From Halorussus salinisoli (GTDB lineage: Archaea > Halobacteriota > Halobacteria > Halobacteriales > Haladaptataceae), in contig ML241305.1 in assembly GCA_005239435.1 (NCBI GenBank), forward strand, positions 705,289 through 769,288: a stretch of 64,000 bases of DNA, given 5' to 3'. Made by a program: the position numbers and the translations under genes. The notes under the pieces are model-generated. The model was not told the origin of the DNA. It made no database searches and saw only the letters and a list, made by a program, of their open reading frames with translations. Positions within the stretch are counted from its first letter, which is position 1, and every line of letters starts with the position of its first letter. Below are positions 35,703-45,102 of this stretch, piece by piece.

Positions 35703-37144
35703 GTAGGGTCCGAATTCGCGGTATCTACACCACCGCACTGACCGAGCGCCTCCGCGACGAGTTCGAGGTCGTGCAGGCCTCGCCACCGATTCGGCGGCGC
35801 TTCGACGCCGACTTCCCCAGCGAGGAGTACGACGTCAGCGTCGAGACCACCGACGACCGGCAGGGCGCGGGCGTCGTCGGCGACCCCGAGGCGGTCGCAC
35901 CGATCGCCGACGACCTCGCCGAGGTGGGCGTGGACACCTTCCGGTGGTCGGACCCGGCCCCGCGCGGTGCCGTCTTCGACGCCGCCGTGACCGACACCCT
36001 CGGCGGCGGCGCGGTCGTGGACCTCGGCGAGCGCGAGGGCTACCTCTCGTTCGGGAAGACCGACCGGCGCGTCCACGAGGGCGACCGCGTCCGGGTACAG
36101 GTCCACGAGGCCGCGGCCCCGTGGGTCGACCACCGGCCGGTACTCGGCACCGAGGTGCAGGCGTTCGGCGGGGTCGCCAGCCTCTCGAAGGGCATCGACA
36201 AGGTGGTCGCCTCGGGCGACGACGCGACCCGGACCGAACTCGCCCGGACGACCCAGATGCTCCCGACCGAGGTACCCGACGACTGGGGCGTCCGGTGGGA
36301 GTACGCCGCCGAGGACGCGGGCATGGACGCGTTGGACGACGCGCTCGGAGGGGCGGTCGCGCAGGCGGAGACCATCGACGCCGGACTCGCCGACGCGCCC
36401 GACTCGCCGGAGAACGCGGCCAGCGCCGACTTGCCTCGGCGACTCGTCGCGCCCGAGGCGACGACGTGGCTCTGGTTCGGCCGGGCGTCGAGATTCGGCC
36501 TGGACGCCGACCGCCGGGCCGTCACGACCACCATGCCCGGCCACCACCGGGTGAAGGCCGCCCACGCGTCGGCCAGTTCCGCGGTCGATTTCGTGGAAGA
36601 CCTCTGGGCCGAGACCGAGTGTCTCGGCGACGCGGACGACGACTTCCCCACGGGCGCGGCCCTCCGACAGTTCGGGCCGAGCGAAGACGACCGACTCGAA
36701 ATCCATCACGGCAAGCCCGACGGCCGGTGTTTCTCGCTCGGCCGCGGCGAGGTCACGGCGTGCGACCCCGAGGAGGGGAAGGTCACGGTCCGCCGCGAGA
36801 TGTCCGGGCGAGGCACCTACGACGCCCTCGGGACCGCCCGCGAGTCGGGCGACGTGGCAGTCACGAAGTTCCGCGAGGGTCGGTGGTGGTACCCCACGGT
36901 CTACCGGAGCGACGACGGCGAGCGGAAGGGTACCTACGTCAACATCTGCACGCCGGTCGAACTGTTCCCCGACGCCGCGCGCTACGTGGACCTCCACGTG
37001 GACGTCGTGAAGTTTCCCGACGGCGAGGTCGAACGCGTGGACGACGACGAACTAGACGAGGCCGTCGAAGACGGCGACGTCGCGCCGGACCTCGCCGAAA
37101 AAGCTCGGAGCGTGGCGAGTAGCGTAGAGCGCGCTCTGAAGTGA
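35699..37144 (+). CDS. FAU-1-type RNA-binding protein (RNase E/G-like S1 plus DUF402)
   Basis: 481 aa. The N-terminal half has an RNase E/G-like S1 domain (GGGAVVDLGEREGYLSFGKTD) and a central YAAEDAGMDAL/GFGWRAS-like region; the C-terminal half is the DUF402 barrel (DGRCFSLGRGEVTACDP, VTKFREGRWWYPTVYR). It matches archaeal FAU-1, which binds AU-rich RNA and in some species has been reported to process rRNA precursors. Cytoplasmic. Translationally coupled to the DUF7532-like gene by a 4-bp overlap. Confidence 0.9.
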   Translation: MSRVRIRGIYTTALTERLRDEFEVVQASPPIRRRFDADFPSEEYDVSVETTDDRQGAGVVGDPEAVAPIADDLAEVGVDTFRWSDPAPRGAVFDAAVTDTLGGGAVVDLGEREGYLSFGKTDRRVHEGDRVRVQVHEAAAPWVDHRPVLGTEVQAFGGVASLSKGIDKVVASGDDATRTELARTTQMLPTEVPDDWGVRWEYAAEDAGMDALDDALGGAVAQAETIDAGLADAPDSPENAASADLPRRLVAPEATTWLWFGRASRFGLDADRRAVTTTMPGHHRVKAAHASASSAVDFVEDLWAETECLGDADDDFPTGAALRQFGPSEDDRLEIHHGKPDGRCFSLGRGEVTACDPEEGKVTVRREMSGRGTYDALGTARESGDVAVTKFREGRWWYPTVYRSDDGERKGTYVNICTPVELFPDAARYVDLHVDVVKFPDGEVERVDDDELDEAVEDGDVAPDLAEKARSVASSVERALK

Positions 37145-37214
37145 GTAGCGCGAAGCGCGCTTCGAGGTGAGTAACGCGGAGCGACCTCGAAGAAGAAGAA
37201 GAAGTCCGCGGCCC

Positions 37215-37571
37215 TCAGCGAGTGAGTTTCTCCCGACTGACGTTGACGCCGGTCGGGGTGACGAGAATCTGGTCGTCGCCCTTCTGGACGATGTCGCCGT
37301 CGACCTCGCGGGCGACCTGCTGGAGTTCGTTGGTGATTCGCTCGACCGTGGTGTCTTCGGTTCGGAGGCGTGTGATGTCGGCGACCACGAGGTCGCCGTC
37401 GTAGATCGCGTCTTTGATGGCGATGACGTCCTGCTGGCCCTGTATCTCGGCGATGTGGACCTGCATCGCGGCGTCACCCGACGCCGTATCGAAGTCGTCG
37501 AGGTTGAGTTCCACGTAGTCCTCGGCGGTGTGTGCGTCCCGGTCGCCGAGAATTTTGCTCATGAAGCCCAT
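37215..37571 (-). CDS. sepF: Cell division protein SepF
   Basis: 118 aa. Family blocks: MSKILG with a short amphipathic N-terminus, YVELNLDDFDTASGDAAMQV, DAIYDGDLVVADITRLR, and DIVQKGDDQILVTPTGVNVS. SepF anchors FtsZ to the membrane in haloarchaea. Start set at the ATG at 37571 (MGFMSKILGD); an ATG at 37562 is an alternative. An AT-rich promoter-like tract lies upstream at about 37640-37690. Confidence 0.93.
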   Translation of the reverse strand: MGFMSKILGDRDAHTAEDYVELNLDDFDTASGDAAMQVHIAEIQGQQDVIAIKDAIYDGDLVVADITRLRTEDTTVERITNELQQVAREVDGDIVQKGDDQILVTPTGVNVSREKLTR

Positions 37572-37721
37572 AGGGATATGGGCCGAGCGAAACGGTATAG
37601 TTCTTACGTCAGACGAAAGCTCACCACCGGCCACGACGGATGGATAAAGTTATCTACTATATTTGTAATATTATAGTTTTCATGGAAACACTTAACACGA
37701 TTGCGGGTAGTTTGCCACCAG

Positions 37722-39440
37722 ATGTCTGATAAGGAAAATACCTTTTCGAGGCGTAACGTATTGAAGGTCGCTGGCGGGTCCATCGCCGCGATGGGGACGG
37801 CGGGGCTCGGAAGTGCGAGCGGCGAAGTCGAGGTCAACGTCGGGTTCTCGTCCGAACGCGGCCGACAGGCCGCACTCGACGAAGCGAACGAGACGGTCCG
37901 TGAGTTCGACTCCATCGACGCGATGACGATTCGTCTGCCCCAGCAGGCGGCGTCGGCGCTCCGAACGAACCCCCACGTGCGCTACGTCGAGCAGAACGGC
38001 ACGGTTCAGGCTCACGCCCAGACCCTTCCGTGGGGCGTCGACCGCGTGGACGCCGACGTGGCACACAGCAACGGCGAGACCGGCCACGGCGCGGACATCG
38101 CCGTTCTCGACACCGGCATCGACGACGACCACCCCGACCTCGAAGCCAATCTGGGCGAGGGAAAAGATTTCACCGGCAAGGGAACCTGGGACGACGGAAA
38201 CGGCCACGGGACCCACTGTGCCGGGATTGCTGACGCCGTGAACAACGGCGAGGGCGTCGTCGGGGTCTCCACCGAAGCCACCCTCCACGCCGGCAAGGTG
38301 CTGGGCGACGACGGTAGCGGGTCGTTCTCTGACGTCGCGGCCGGTATCGAGTGGGCCGCCGACCAGGGTTACGACGTCGCCAGCCTGAGCCTCGGTGCGA
38401 GTTCCGGGTCCAGTACGCTCCAAGACGCGGTGCAGTACGCCTACGACAACGGCGTGCTCGTCGTCTCGTCCGCGGGGAACTCCGGCCCCTGTACAGACTG
38501 CGTGGGCTATCCGGCCGCCTACAGCGATGCCATGGCCGTCTCCTCGACCGACAGCGACGACTCGCTGTCGAGTTTCTCCTCGACCGGTTCGGAGGTCGAA
38601 CTCGCCGCGCCGGGCGGAAGCATCTACTCGACGTACGCCGGCGGTGGCTACGACACGCTCTCGGGCACGTCGATGTCCTGCCCGCACGTCTCGGGCGCAG
38701 GTGCCCAACTCATGGCCAACGGTGCGTCGAACACCGAGGCGCGTAGCACGCTGAAGAACACGGCCGAGGACATCGGTCTCGCCAGCAACGAGCAGGGTGC
38801 CGGTCTGCTCGACGTGGAAGCGGCGCTCGGCGGCGACGGCGGTTCCAACAGTTCGCCCTCGTGCACCCTCGTCGAACCGAGCGACGGCGACGCGGTTAGC
38901 GGAACCGTCACGGTTCGGGCCGACGCCAGCGACAGCGAGGACGACGATACCAACCTCGACGTGGGCGTGTCTATCGACGGCAGAGCGTGGCAGAGCGCCA
39001 CCTACGACTCCACCAGCGGCTACTACGAGTACGACTGGGATAGCACGGCCGTCAGCGATGGAGACCACACCGTTCAGGCGCGAGCGACCGACAGCGACGG
39101 CGCGACGACGGAGTCGAGTCGGATATCCGTTACCGTGGACAACACCGCCAGCGACAACGCTCCGAGTATCGATCAGTTCGTACCGACTGACGATAGCAAT
39201 CCGGCGTGGACGCGCTACGACGTGGACTGGTCCGTCAGCGACGGCGACGGCGATCTCGCCGACGTGACCTCCGAGATGCTGGACTCGTCCGGGTCGGTCG
39301 TCGCTTCCGAGAGCAACGCGGTCGGCGGTGCCAGTGCGTCCGGCACCGACTATCTGAAGACCAAGGGGAGCGCCAGCGAGATTCGGCTGACAGTGACCGA
39401 CGAGGCGGGAAACTCGTCCGCGAACACGAAGTCCATCTGA
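37722..39440 (+). CDS. Tat-exported subtilase (S8) with Ig-like C-terminus, copy 1
   Basis: 572-aa halolysin-type protease. Tat signal SRRNVLKVAGGSIAAMG at the N-terminus, an I9-like propeptide (to about residue 100), then the catalytic triad D130 (VLDTGIDDDHPDLE), H162 (NGHGTHCAG) and S317 (SGTSMSCPHVSG). Residues about 385-480 are an Ig-like domain (GDAVSGTVTVRADASDSED), followed by a second beta domain. Acts outside the cell. The ATG at 37722 gives a standard Tat leader. Tandem with the subtilase at 39634. Confidence 0.94.
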   Translation: MSDKENTFSRRNVLKVAGGSIAAMGTAGLGSASGEVEVNVGFSSERGRQAALDEANETVREFDSIDAMTIRLPQQAASALRTNPHVRYVEQNGTVQAHAQTLPWGVDRVDADVAHSNGETGHGADIAVLDTGIDDDHPDLEANLGEGKDFTGKGTWDDGNGHGTHCAGIADAVNNGEGVVGVSTEATLHAGKVLGDDGSGSFSDVAAGIEWAADQGYDVASLSLGASSGSSTLQDAVQYAYDNGVLVVSSAGNSGPCTDCVGYPAAYSDAMAVSSTDSDDSLSSFSSTGSEVELAAPGGSIYSTYAGGGYDTLSGTSMSCPHVSGAGAQLMANGASNTEARSTLKNTAEDIGLASNEQGAGLLDVEAALGGDGGSNSSPSCTLVEPSDGDAVSGTVTVRADASDSEDDDTNLDVGVSIDGRAWQSATYDSTSGYYEYDWDSTAVSDGDHTVQARATDSDGATTESSRISVTVDNTASDNAPSIDQFVPTDDSNPAWTRYDVDWSVSDGDGDLADVTSEMLDSSGSVVASESNAVGGASASGTDYLKTKGSASEIRLTVTDEAGNSSANTKSI

Positions 39441-39633
39441 GACGCCGAACGTCCGACGTACTACTTTTGCCGCGCCGCCGAGACCGGTACCCACCGTACG
39501 GTGGGACGCGTGGAGTAATCGAGTGAAGCCACACTTCAGAACGTAGCCTTCGGCTGAACTTTCGTTCATGGTACCCAACCTAGAAAAAATATTAAGGTTG
39601 TTTGGTCCGAAAATAACGACGGGGTTCGTCCTC

Positions 39634-41274
39634 ATGACAGAACACAACGTTTCCCGTCGCCGCGTCCTCAAGGGCGTCGCAGCTGGAGCCGCGGCAACGG
39701 GCATGACCGGAGAAGCGGCAGCAGAACGACAGCGTCACATCGTCGGCCTCCGACCGGGAATCGACACCGAGGTCGCCACGCAGAGAGCGCGGTCGGTTCA
39801 CCGAGAGTTGGATTTCGGCGACATCGGCACCGCCGTCGCGGGGCGATTCTCGGCGGAAGCGCTCGACCGACTACGGAGCAAGCGCGACGTACGCTACGTC
39901 GAGAAGGACAGCACCTACCACGCGCTCGCCGAAACACTGCCGTGGGGCGTCGACCGCGTGGACGCCGAGGTGGCCCACTCCAACGGCGATACCGGCAACG
40001 GTGCGGACATCGCCATCATCGACACGGGTATCGACGACGACCACCCCGACCTGGAGGCCAACGTCGGCGCCGGCAAGGCGTACGTGGCCTGCTCGGGGTC
40101 GAACTGCAATTACGATTGGTCCGACGACAACGACCACGGCACCCACTGCGCGGGCACCGCCGACGGCGTCGACAACTCCGAGGGCGTCATCGGCGTCTCG
40201 ACCGAGGCGACCCTCCACGCCGTGAAGGTGCTGGACGACCAGGGTAGCGGTTCGCTCTCGGACGTGGCTGCCGGTATCGAGTACGTCGCCGACCGGGGCT
40301 GGGACGTCGGCAGCCTCAGCCTCGGCGCGAGTTCCGGCGACCAGACCCTCAAGGACGCCTGTACGTACGCCTACGACAACGGCGTCCTGCTCGTGGCCGC
40401 GGCCGGTAACGACGGCCCCTGTTCGGACTGCGTCGGCTACCCCGCCGCCTACAGCGAGTGCATCGCGGTCAGCGCGACCACGAAGGACGACAACCTGTCG
40501 GGCTTCTCGTCGACCGGCCCGGAGGTCGAACTCGCCGCACCCGGCGGGGCGAGCGACGGCAACGACAGCACGTCCATCTACTCGACGGTCATCGGCGGCT
40601 ACGACTACTTCAACGGCACGTCGATGGCGACGCCCCACGTCTCCGGTGCCGGCGGCCAACTGATGGCCAACGGCTACTCGAACACGGACGCTCGGAGTCA
40701 ACTCCAGTCCACGGCCGAGGACATCGGTCTGGGCGACAACGAACAGGGCTACGGACTGCTCGACACCGCGGCCGCGCTGGGCTACGACTCCAGCGACGAC
40801 CTCGGCGGCGACGATGGCGGTAGTTCGGACTGCGTCGACGCCAGCAACTGGCCCGACGGAACCGGCTACGCCGGCTACGAGCACATCACGGACACCGACA
40901 TGGACGGGCAGGTCGTGGTCTCGACGTCCGACAACGCCTACTACGACCTCACCTGCGACGGCAAGGTCCAAGTCAGTCAGGGCGGTTCGTTCACCGTGTC
41001 GGTCGACTTCGAGGACAACGGCTACGACGACCACTACGGCAACGTCTTCGTCGACTGGGACCAGAACCAGGACTGGTCCACCGCGACCGAGACCCGCATC
41101 TTCGAGAGCGTGAACGACGACACCGTCACCTACGAGGCCACGGTCGACGTGCCGAGCGACGCTCCGACCGGTCAGACCCTCGCTCGCCTGCGACTCAGTT
41201 GGGGCTCGTTCTACGGTCCGACGGCCACCGACGAGTACGGCGAGGTGCAGGACTTCACCATCGAAGTCCAGTAA
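39634..41274 (+). CDS. Tat-exported subtilase (S8) with GEVED C-terminus, copy 2
   Basis: 546 aa. Tat signal SRRRVLKGVAAGAAATG, propeptide, then D130 (IIDTGIDDDHPDLE), H168 (NDHGTHCAG) and S330 (NGTSMATPHVSG). The catalytic core is highly similar to the upstream gene, but the tail is unrelated: a GEVED-type beta domain ending EYGEVQDFTIEV. Four cysteines in the core (ACSGSNCNY, DACTYAY, PCSDCVG) may form disulfides. Start at ATG 39634 for a normal Tat leader. Confidence 0.94.
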   Translation: MTEHNVSRRRVLKGVAAGAAATGMTGEAAAERQRHIVGLRPGIDTEVATQRARSVHRELDFGDIGTAVAGRFSAEALDRLRSKRDVRYVEKDSTYHALAETLPWGVDRVDAEVAHSNGDTGNGADIAIIDTGIDDDHPDLEANVGAGKAYVACSGSNCNYDWSDDNDHGTHCAGTADGVDNSEGVIGVSTEATLHAVKVLDDQGSGSLSDVAAGIEYVADRGWDVGSLSLGASSGDQTLKDACTYAYDNGVLLVAAAGNDGPCSDCVGYPAAYSECIAVSATTKDDNLSGFSSTGPEVELAAPGGASDGNDSTSIYSTVIGGYDYFNGTSMATPHVSGAGGQLMANGYSNTDARSQLQSTAEDIGLGDNEQGYGLLDTAAALGYDSSDDLGGDDGGSSDCVDASNWPDGTGYAGYEHITDTDMDGQVVVSTSDNAYYDLTCDGKVQVSQGGSFTVSVDFEDNGYDDHYGNVFVDWDQNQDWSTATETRIFESVNDDTVTYEATVDVPSDAPTGQTLARLRLSWGSFYGPTATDEYGEVQDFTIEVQ

Positions 41275-41290
41275 GCCGACGACTCCCCGG

Positions 41291-41333
41291 ACGCTCGATT
41301 TCCGTCGAGCGTTCCAGACGAGCACACTTTTTT
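41291..41333 (+). terminator. Hairpin terminator after the subtilase pair
   Basis: ACGCTCGA (41291-41298) pairs with TCGAGCGT (41305-41312); a run of six T follows at 41328-41333. Confidence 0.6.
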
Positions 41334-41440
41334 GACGGAGGTTCGACTGCCCGAGAGCCGCGGCCGTCTCCCCCGAGCGCGACCGCGCCAGACCTTCCGC
41401 AAAACCGAGCTTTTTGACCCGGCGCGTCTTCGGTCGGCGT

Positions 41441-42232
41441 ATGACGTTCAGCATCTGCGTCCGCGAGGAGTACGAGGACGAGAACGAAGCCTCACAGACT
41501 CGATTCGGCGTCGCGGTGACGACTCGTCTGCCCGCGGTCGGGACGCTCTGCCCGTTCGCCAGCGAGAACGGTGCAGTGGCGACCCAGAGCCTCGTCAACG
41601 TCGAACTCGGCCGGAAGGGGGTCGAGTACCTCGACGACGGACTCGCCGTCGAAGACGCCCTCCAAGCCCTGCTCAACGCCGACGAGGGAGCGGCCCAGCG
41701 CCAACTCCACGGGGTGGATTCGGAGGGGACCTTCGTCTTCTCGGGCGAGGAGTGCAAGGACTGGTACGGCCACATCGAGGGCGACAACTACACCGTCGCC
41801 GGGAACCTGCTGACCGGCGAGTCGGTAATCGAGGCGACCGCTGACGCTTACGAGGCAAGCGCGCCGTCACGCGGCGCGGAAACGTCGGGCGCGGAGACGC
41901 GAGACGACCGCGAGAACGACGCTCCACTCGCCGAGCGACTGATAGACGCACTCGCGGCGGGCCACGCCGAGGGCGGCGACAAGCGCGAGGACCTCCACGT
42001 CCAGAGCGCGGCCCTGCTGGTGGAATCGACCGAGGACCGCGAGATGGAACCCTACTACGACGACCTCCGGGTGGACGCCACCGAGACGCCCGTCGAGGAC
42101 CTGCGCGAGACTTACGAACTCGCCAGGGAGGGCTTCGAGATGGCGGTCGAACGATACGAGGAAGCCTACGAGGAGGACGAGTTAGACGGAGTCGAAGACG
42201 AGTCGGAGCGGGTCGAGGACGACGCCGAGTGA
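41441..42232 (+). CDS. DUF1028 family protein
   Basis: 263 aa. DUF1028 blocks: MTFSICVREEY, FGVAVTTRLPAVGTLCPF, NGAVATQSLVNVELGRKG, and WYGHIEGDNYTVAGNLLTGE, then an acidic linker and GGDKREDLHVQSAALLV. The fold resembles Ntn hydrolases and a role in small-molecule turnover has been suggested in some operons, but is unproven. The long acidic C-terminal coil (YEEAYEEDELDGVED) is specific to this protein. Starts 4 bp before the next gene. Confidence 0.9.
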   Translation: MTFSICVREEYEDENEASQTRFGVAVTTRLPAVGTLCPFASENGAVATQSLVNVELGRKGVEYLDDGLAVEDALQALLNADEGAAQRQLHGVDSEGTFVFSGEECKDWYGHIEGDNYTVAGNLLTGESVIEATADAYEASAPSRGAETSGAETRDDRENDAPLAERLIDALAAGHAEGGDKREDLHVQSAALLVESTEDREMEPYYDDLRVDATETPVEDLRETYELAREGFEMAVERYEEAYEEDELDGVEDESERVEDDAE

Positions 42233-42236
42233 GGCC

Positions 42237-42839
42237 ATGTCTCGGGTCGGGTCGGCCGTGGGCCTTCGCCTCGCCGGTGTCGCAGGAATCGCAGGCGGTC
42301 TCGGGTGGTCGGCGCGAGCGGTGCTGACGTTCGCGGCCGACCGCGGAGCGTCGGTACTCGGCTACGGGACGCTGGACCTGCTCGTCCCCGTCGCACTCGC
42401 GCTAGCTGTCGTGGGCGTAGTGGGCCACTACGCCCGGACGCAAGTAGCGTGGAGTGGGGTAACGACCGCGGGATTCGTCGCGTTCTTCGCGGGGCTTCTG
42501 GGCACGTTCGCGGGGTCGGCCGCCTACGCTGTCGGCGGACTCCTCACGGGGTGGACGCTCTCGGTGTGGTCGTACTTCCTCGCGCTGGTCGGCGCGGTCG
42601 GGTTCGGCGCGGGACTGCTCCGGGACGAGGTTCCGCCGCGCTCGGGGGCCGTACTGCTAACGGTCGCGCTTCCGGCCGGACTGACCGTCTCGCTGGCGCT
42701 CGCGGTCGGCGGCGTCGTCCCCGACGAGGCGGTCGTGCCGGTCGGACCCGGCGTCCTGCTCGGGGCGGGAATCGCGGCGCTCGGCTGGTGGGGGTGGAAC
42801 GAGACGGAGAGACCGAAGAACAGCAGATTCAGACGGTGA
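42237..42839 (+). CDS. Hypothetical multi-pass membrane protein
   Basis: 200 aa with about six helices and Gly/Ala/Val-rich composition (LRLAGVAGIAGGLGWSARAV, GFVAFFAGLLGTFAGSAAYA). No family recognised. It starts 4 bp after the DUF1028 gene, so both are probably one transcript. Its last 11 bp overlap the converging PUA-protein gene. Confidence 0.7.
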   Translation: MSRVGSAVGLRLAGVAGIAGGLGWSARAVLTFAADRGASVLGYGTLDLLVPVALALAVVGVVGHYARTQVAWSGVTTAGFVAFFAGLLGTFAGSAAYAVGGLLTGWTLSVWSYFLALVGAVGFGAGLLRDEVPPRSGAVLLTVALPAGLTVSLALAVGGVVPDEAVVPVGPGVLLGAGIAALGWWGWNETERPKNSRFRR

Positions 42840-43308
42840 ACTCGTACAGTTCGTCGCCGACGTGGTGGACCGACTCCACGACCTTCCCCTCGTCGCCCAC
42901 CATGTCGTCGCCGGAGGTCTTCGCCCGGCCGACGGCCAACACCTTACCGTGGGACTCCTCGGCGATGACCACGAGGTCGCCCGCCGAGATGTCGTCGTCG
43001 GCCTCGGTGATGCCCGGGCGCATCACGTCCGCGCCGTCGCTGACGAACGAGACCGCGCCGGCGTCCACGGTGACGACGCGATTCTGGGGCGGGTAGTCGT
43101 TCGCGCCGCGGACCGTCACGAACGGTTCGTCCTCGTAGTAGAGGACCGCGGGGTCGCCGTCTACGAGGACGAGGTCGAACTCCGAGTCCTCTAACTCCAC
43201 GAGTTCGTACGCGTCGGCGTCCAACTCGACGCCTAACTGGTCGGCGAGTCGCTGCTCGATGTCGTCCACCTCGTCGCTCCGAAGGTGGTGACGAGACTTG
43301 ACTTCCAT
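42829..43308 (-). CDS. PUA-domain RNA-binding protein
   Basis: 159 aa. The C-terminal two thirds form a PUA domain (VVTVDAGAVSFVSDGADVMR, DISAGDLVVIAEESHGK, LAVGRAKTSGDDM), preceded by an archaeal N-terminal helix (MEVKSRHHLRSDEVDDIEQR). PUA domains bind RNA, typically tRNA or rRNA. The ATG at 43308 is used. Overlaps the tail of the opposite gene by 11 bp. Confidence 0.88.
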   Translation of the reverse strand: MEVKSRHHLRSDEVDDIEQRLADQLGVELDADAYELVELEDSEFDLVLVDGDPAVLYYEDEPFVTVRGANDYPPQNRVVTVDAGAVSFVSDGADVMRPGITEADDDISAGDLVVIAEESHGKVLAVGRAKTSGDDMVGDEGKVVESVHHVGDELYEFTV

Positions 43309-43408
43309 ACCCGGACATGTGTCGCTTCGGGGCTTAATACTCTCGCCTTTCGCGTGACGACTCCCGGTTTCAGATAAAGGTAAAAACCCACCGGTCATAC
43401 TGCCACGT

Positions 43409-43705
43409 ATGAAGGCAAAGCGGGAGTACCGGGACCGCGGGGAGGTCGAAGTCGCGGTCCTCGACGCCCTCGTCGACCGGAGTGAGGAGGGGATGACGGT
43501 GTTCGAGCTCCGCTCGCACGTCGAGGTCGGCATCGACGAACTGGAAACCGCGCTGGCCAACCTCAAGGAAGACGACCTCATCACCGCCACCGAGCGCGAC
43601 CACCGGACGCTCATCAAACCCGACGACCGCGTGATTCCGGACCCCGACGAGGAGGTCGAAGAACCCTCGTTCGTGGACAAGATCATCGATCGACTGACGC
43701 TTTGA
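43409..43705 (+). CDS. Winged-helix protein (DUF6432-like)
   Basis: 98 aa. A compact winged helix: MKAKREYRDRGEVEVAVLDA, EGMTVFELRSHVEVGIDELE, and ALANLKEDDLITATER. Homologues occur across haloarchaea next to PUA-protein genes. Likely DNA-binding. Acidic C-terminus. An AT-rich GGTAAAAAC precedes it. Confidence 0.8.
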   Translation: MKAKREYRDRGEVEVAVLDALVDRSEEGMTVFELRSHVEVGIDELETALANLKEDDLITATERDHRTLIKPDDRVIPDPDEEVEEPSFVDKIIDRLTL

Positions 43706-43950
43706 GCGGTGTTTTCCGGAGCACATTCGGGAACGCAGTGGGAACGTTCTTCTCGGAACGAAAGGGATGGTCGGCGAGTGCCCGGTTCAGTCGAACGGTC
43801 GGCGAGAAGCTAGCTACCCCTCGAGCAACGGAAGACCGTAACCGCCCCGCACGGCACCGCATCCGCGAGAGCCTCGAACTGCCCCCTCGTCGGCCGGGGC
43901 TTCCGGATTCCCACCCTTTAATCCCGTCCCGGCCCGAATCCGACGTAGAG

Positions 43951-45084
43951 ATGACTGTCATCGAGGACGAGCAGGCCGATCTCGGGGCGGAGTGGACGGA
44001 GGTCGGCGACCGACGAATCCCGGCCGACTACGGCCGACCCGAGCGCGCTCACGGCGCGGTTCGGCAGGTCGTCGGCGTCACCGAGATGCCGTACGGCGTG
44101 GTGGTCGTTCGCGGCGACGACCGAGTGGAGTACGTGGACAACGTGGTGTCGAACGACGTGCCGGACGAGGACGGCGAGGGGTGTTACGCCCTCTTGCTCG
44201 ACCCGCAGGGCGGCGTGGAGTTGGACCTGTACGTCTACAACGCCGGGGAGCAACTCCTGCTGTTCGTGCCGCCGGGCGAGGCCGCGGCGCTCGCCGACGA
44301 GTGGCGCGAGAAGGTGTTCATCCAGGACGTGGAGATAGAGACCGCGAGCGACGACTTCGCCGTGTTCGGCGTCCACGGTCCGAAGGCGACCGAGAAGATA
44401 GCCAGCGTCCTCAACGGCGCGAGCAGTCCAGAGGGCCACCTCTCGTTCGTCCGCGGGCGGATGGCCGAGGTGGGCGTCACGGTGATTCGGACCGACGCGC
44501 TGACCGGTGAGGAGGGGTTCGAGGTGGTCTGTGCCACCGGAACGACCGTCAACGAGACCGGCGACGAGCGCGCGAACGCCGAACTCGTCTTCGACACGCT
44601 CCTGACCCAGGGGTTGAACGCCGCGCCGTTCGGCAGACGGACGTGGGAGTCGCTGACGCTCGAAGCCGGGACGCCGCTGTTCGAGACCGAGTTGCGGGGC
44701 CGGATTCCGAACGTCGTCGGTCTCCGGAACGCCGTGGACTTCGACAAGGGGTGTTTCGTCGGCCAGGAGGTGGTCTCGCGCGTGGAGAACCGCGGACGAC
44801 CGAGCCAGCGACTCGTGGGGCTTCGCCCCGAAGCAGTGCCCGACTTGGGCGCGGCCGTCTTCCGCGGCGACGAGGCGGTCGGCGAGGTGACGCGCGCAGT
44901 CGAGAGTCCGACCGACGAGGAGCCTATCGCGTTCGCCGTGGTGGAGTTCGACGTGGGCGCAGGGGAAGGCGGGGCGGCGTCCGACCTGACGGTCCGGGTC
45001 GGCGGCGAGGAGGTCCCGGCGGAGACTTCGAACCTGCCGTTCGTGGAGGGGAGCGACCGGTCGGCCCGAATTCCGGAGTACTGA
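43951..45084 (+). CDS. YgfZ/GcvT-family folate-dependent protein
   Basis: 377 aa. Fold and signature KGCFVGQEVVSRVENRGR identify the YgfZ/CAF17 branch of the aminomethyltransferase family. These bind tetrahydrofolate and help assemble or repair [4Fe-4S] proteins; a true glycine-cleavage T-protein is less likely, since no gcvH or gcvP is nearby. The central FVPPGEAAALADEWREKVF and FGVHGPKATEKIASVL blocks also fit. Start at ATG 43951. Confidence 0.85.
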   Translation: MTVIEDEQADLGAEWTEVGDRRIPADYGRPERAHGAVRQVVGVTEMPYGVVVVRGDDRVEYVDNVVSNDVPDEDGEGCYALLLDPQGGVELDLYVYNAGEQLLLFVPPGEAAALADEWREKVFIQDVEIETASDDFAVFGVHGPKATEKIASVLNGASSPEGHLSFVRGRMAEVGVTVIRTDALTGEEGFEVVCATGTTVNETGDERANAELVFDTLLTQGLNAAPFGRRTWESLTLEAGTPLFETELRGRIPNVVGLRNAVDFDKGCFVGQEVVSRVENRGRPSQRLVGLRPEAVPDLGAAVFRGDEAVGEVTRAVESPTDEEPIAFAVVEFDVGAGEGGAASDLTVRVGGEEVPAETSNLPFVEGSDRSARIPEY

Positions 45085-45102
45085 CTTCGACGGCCTCGGA
45101 AC

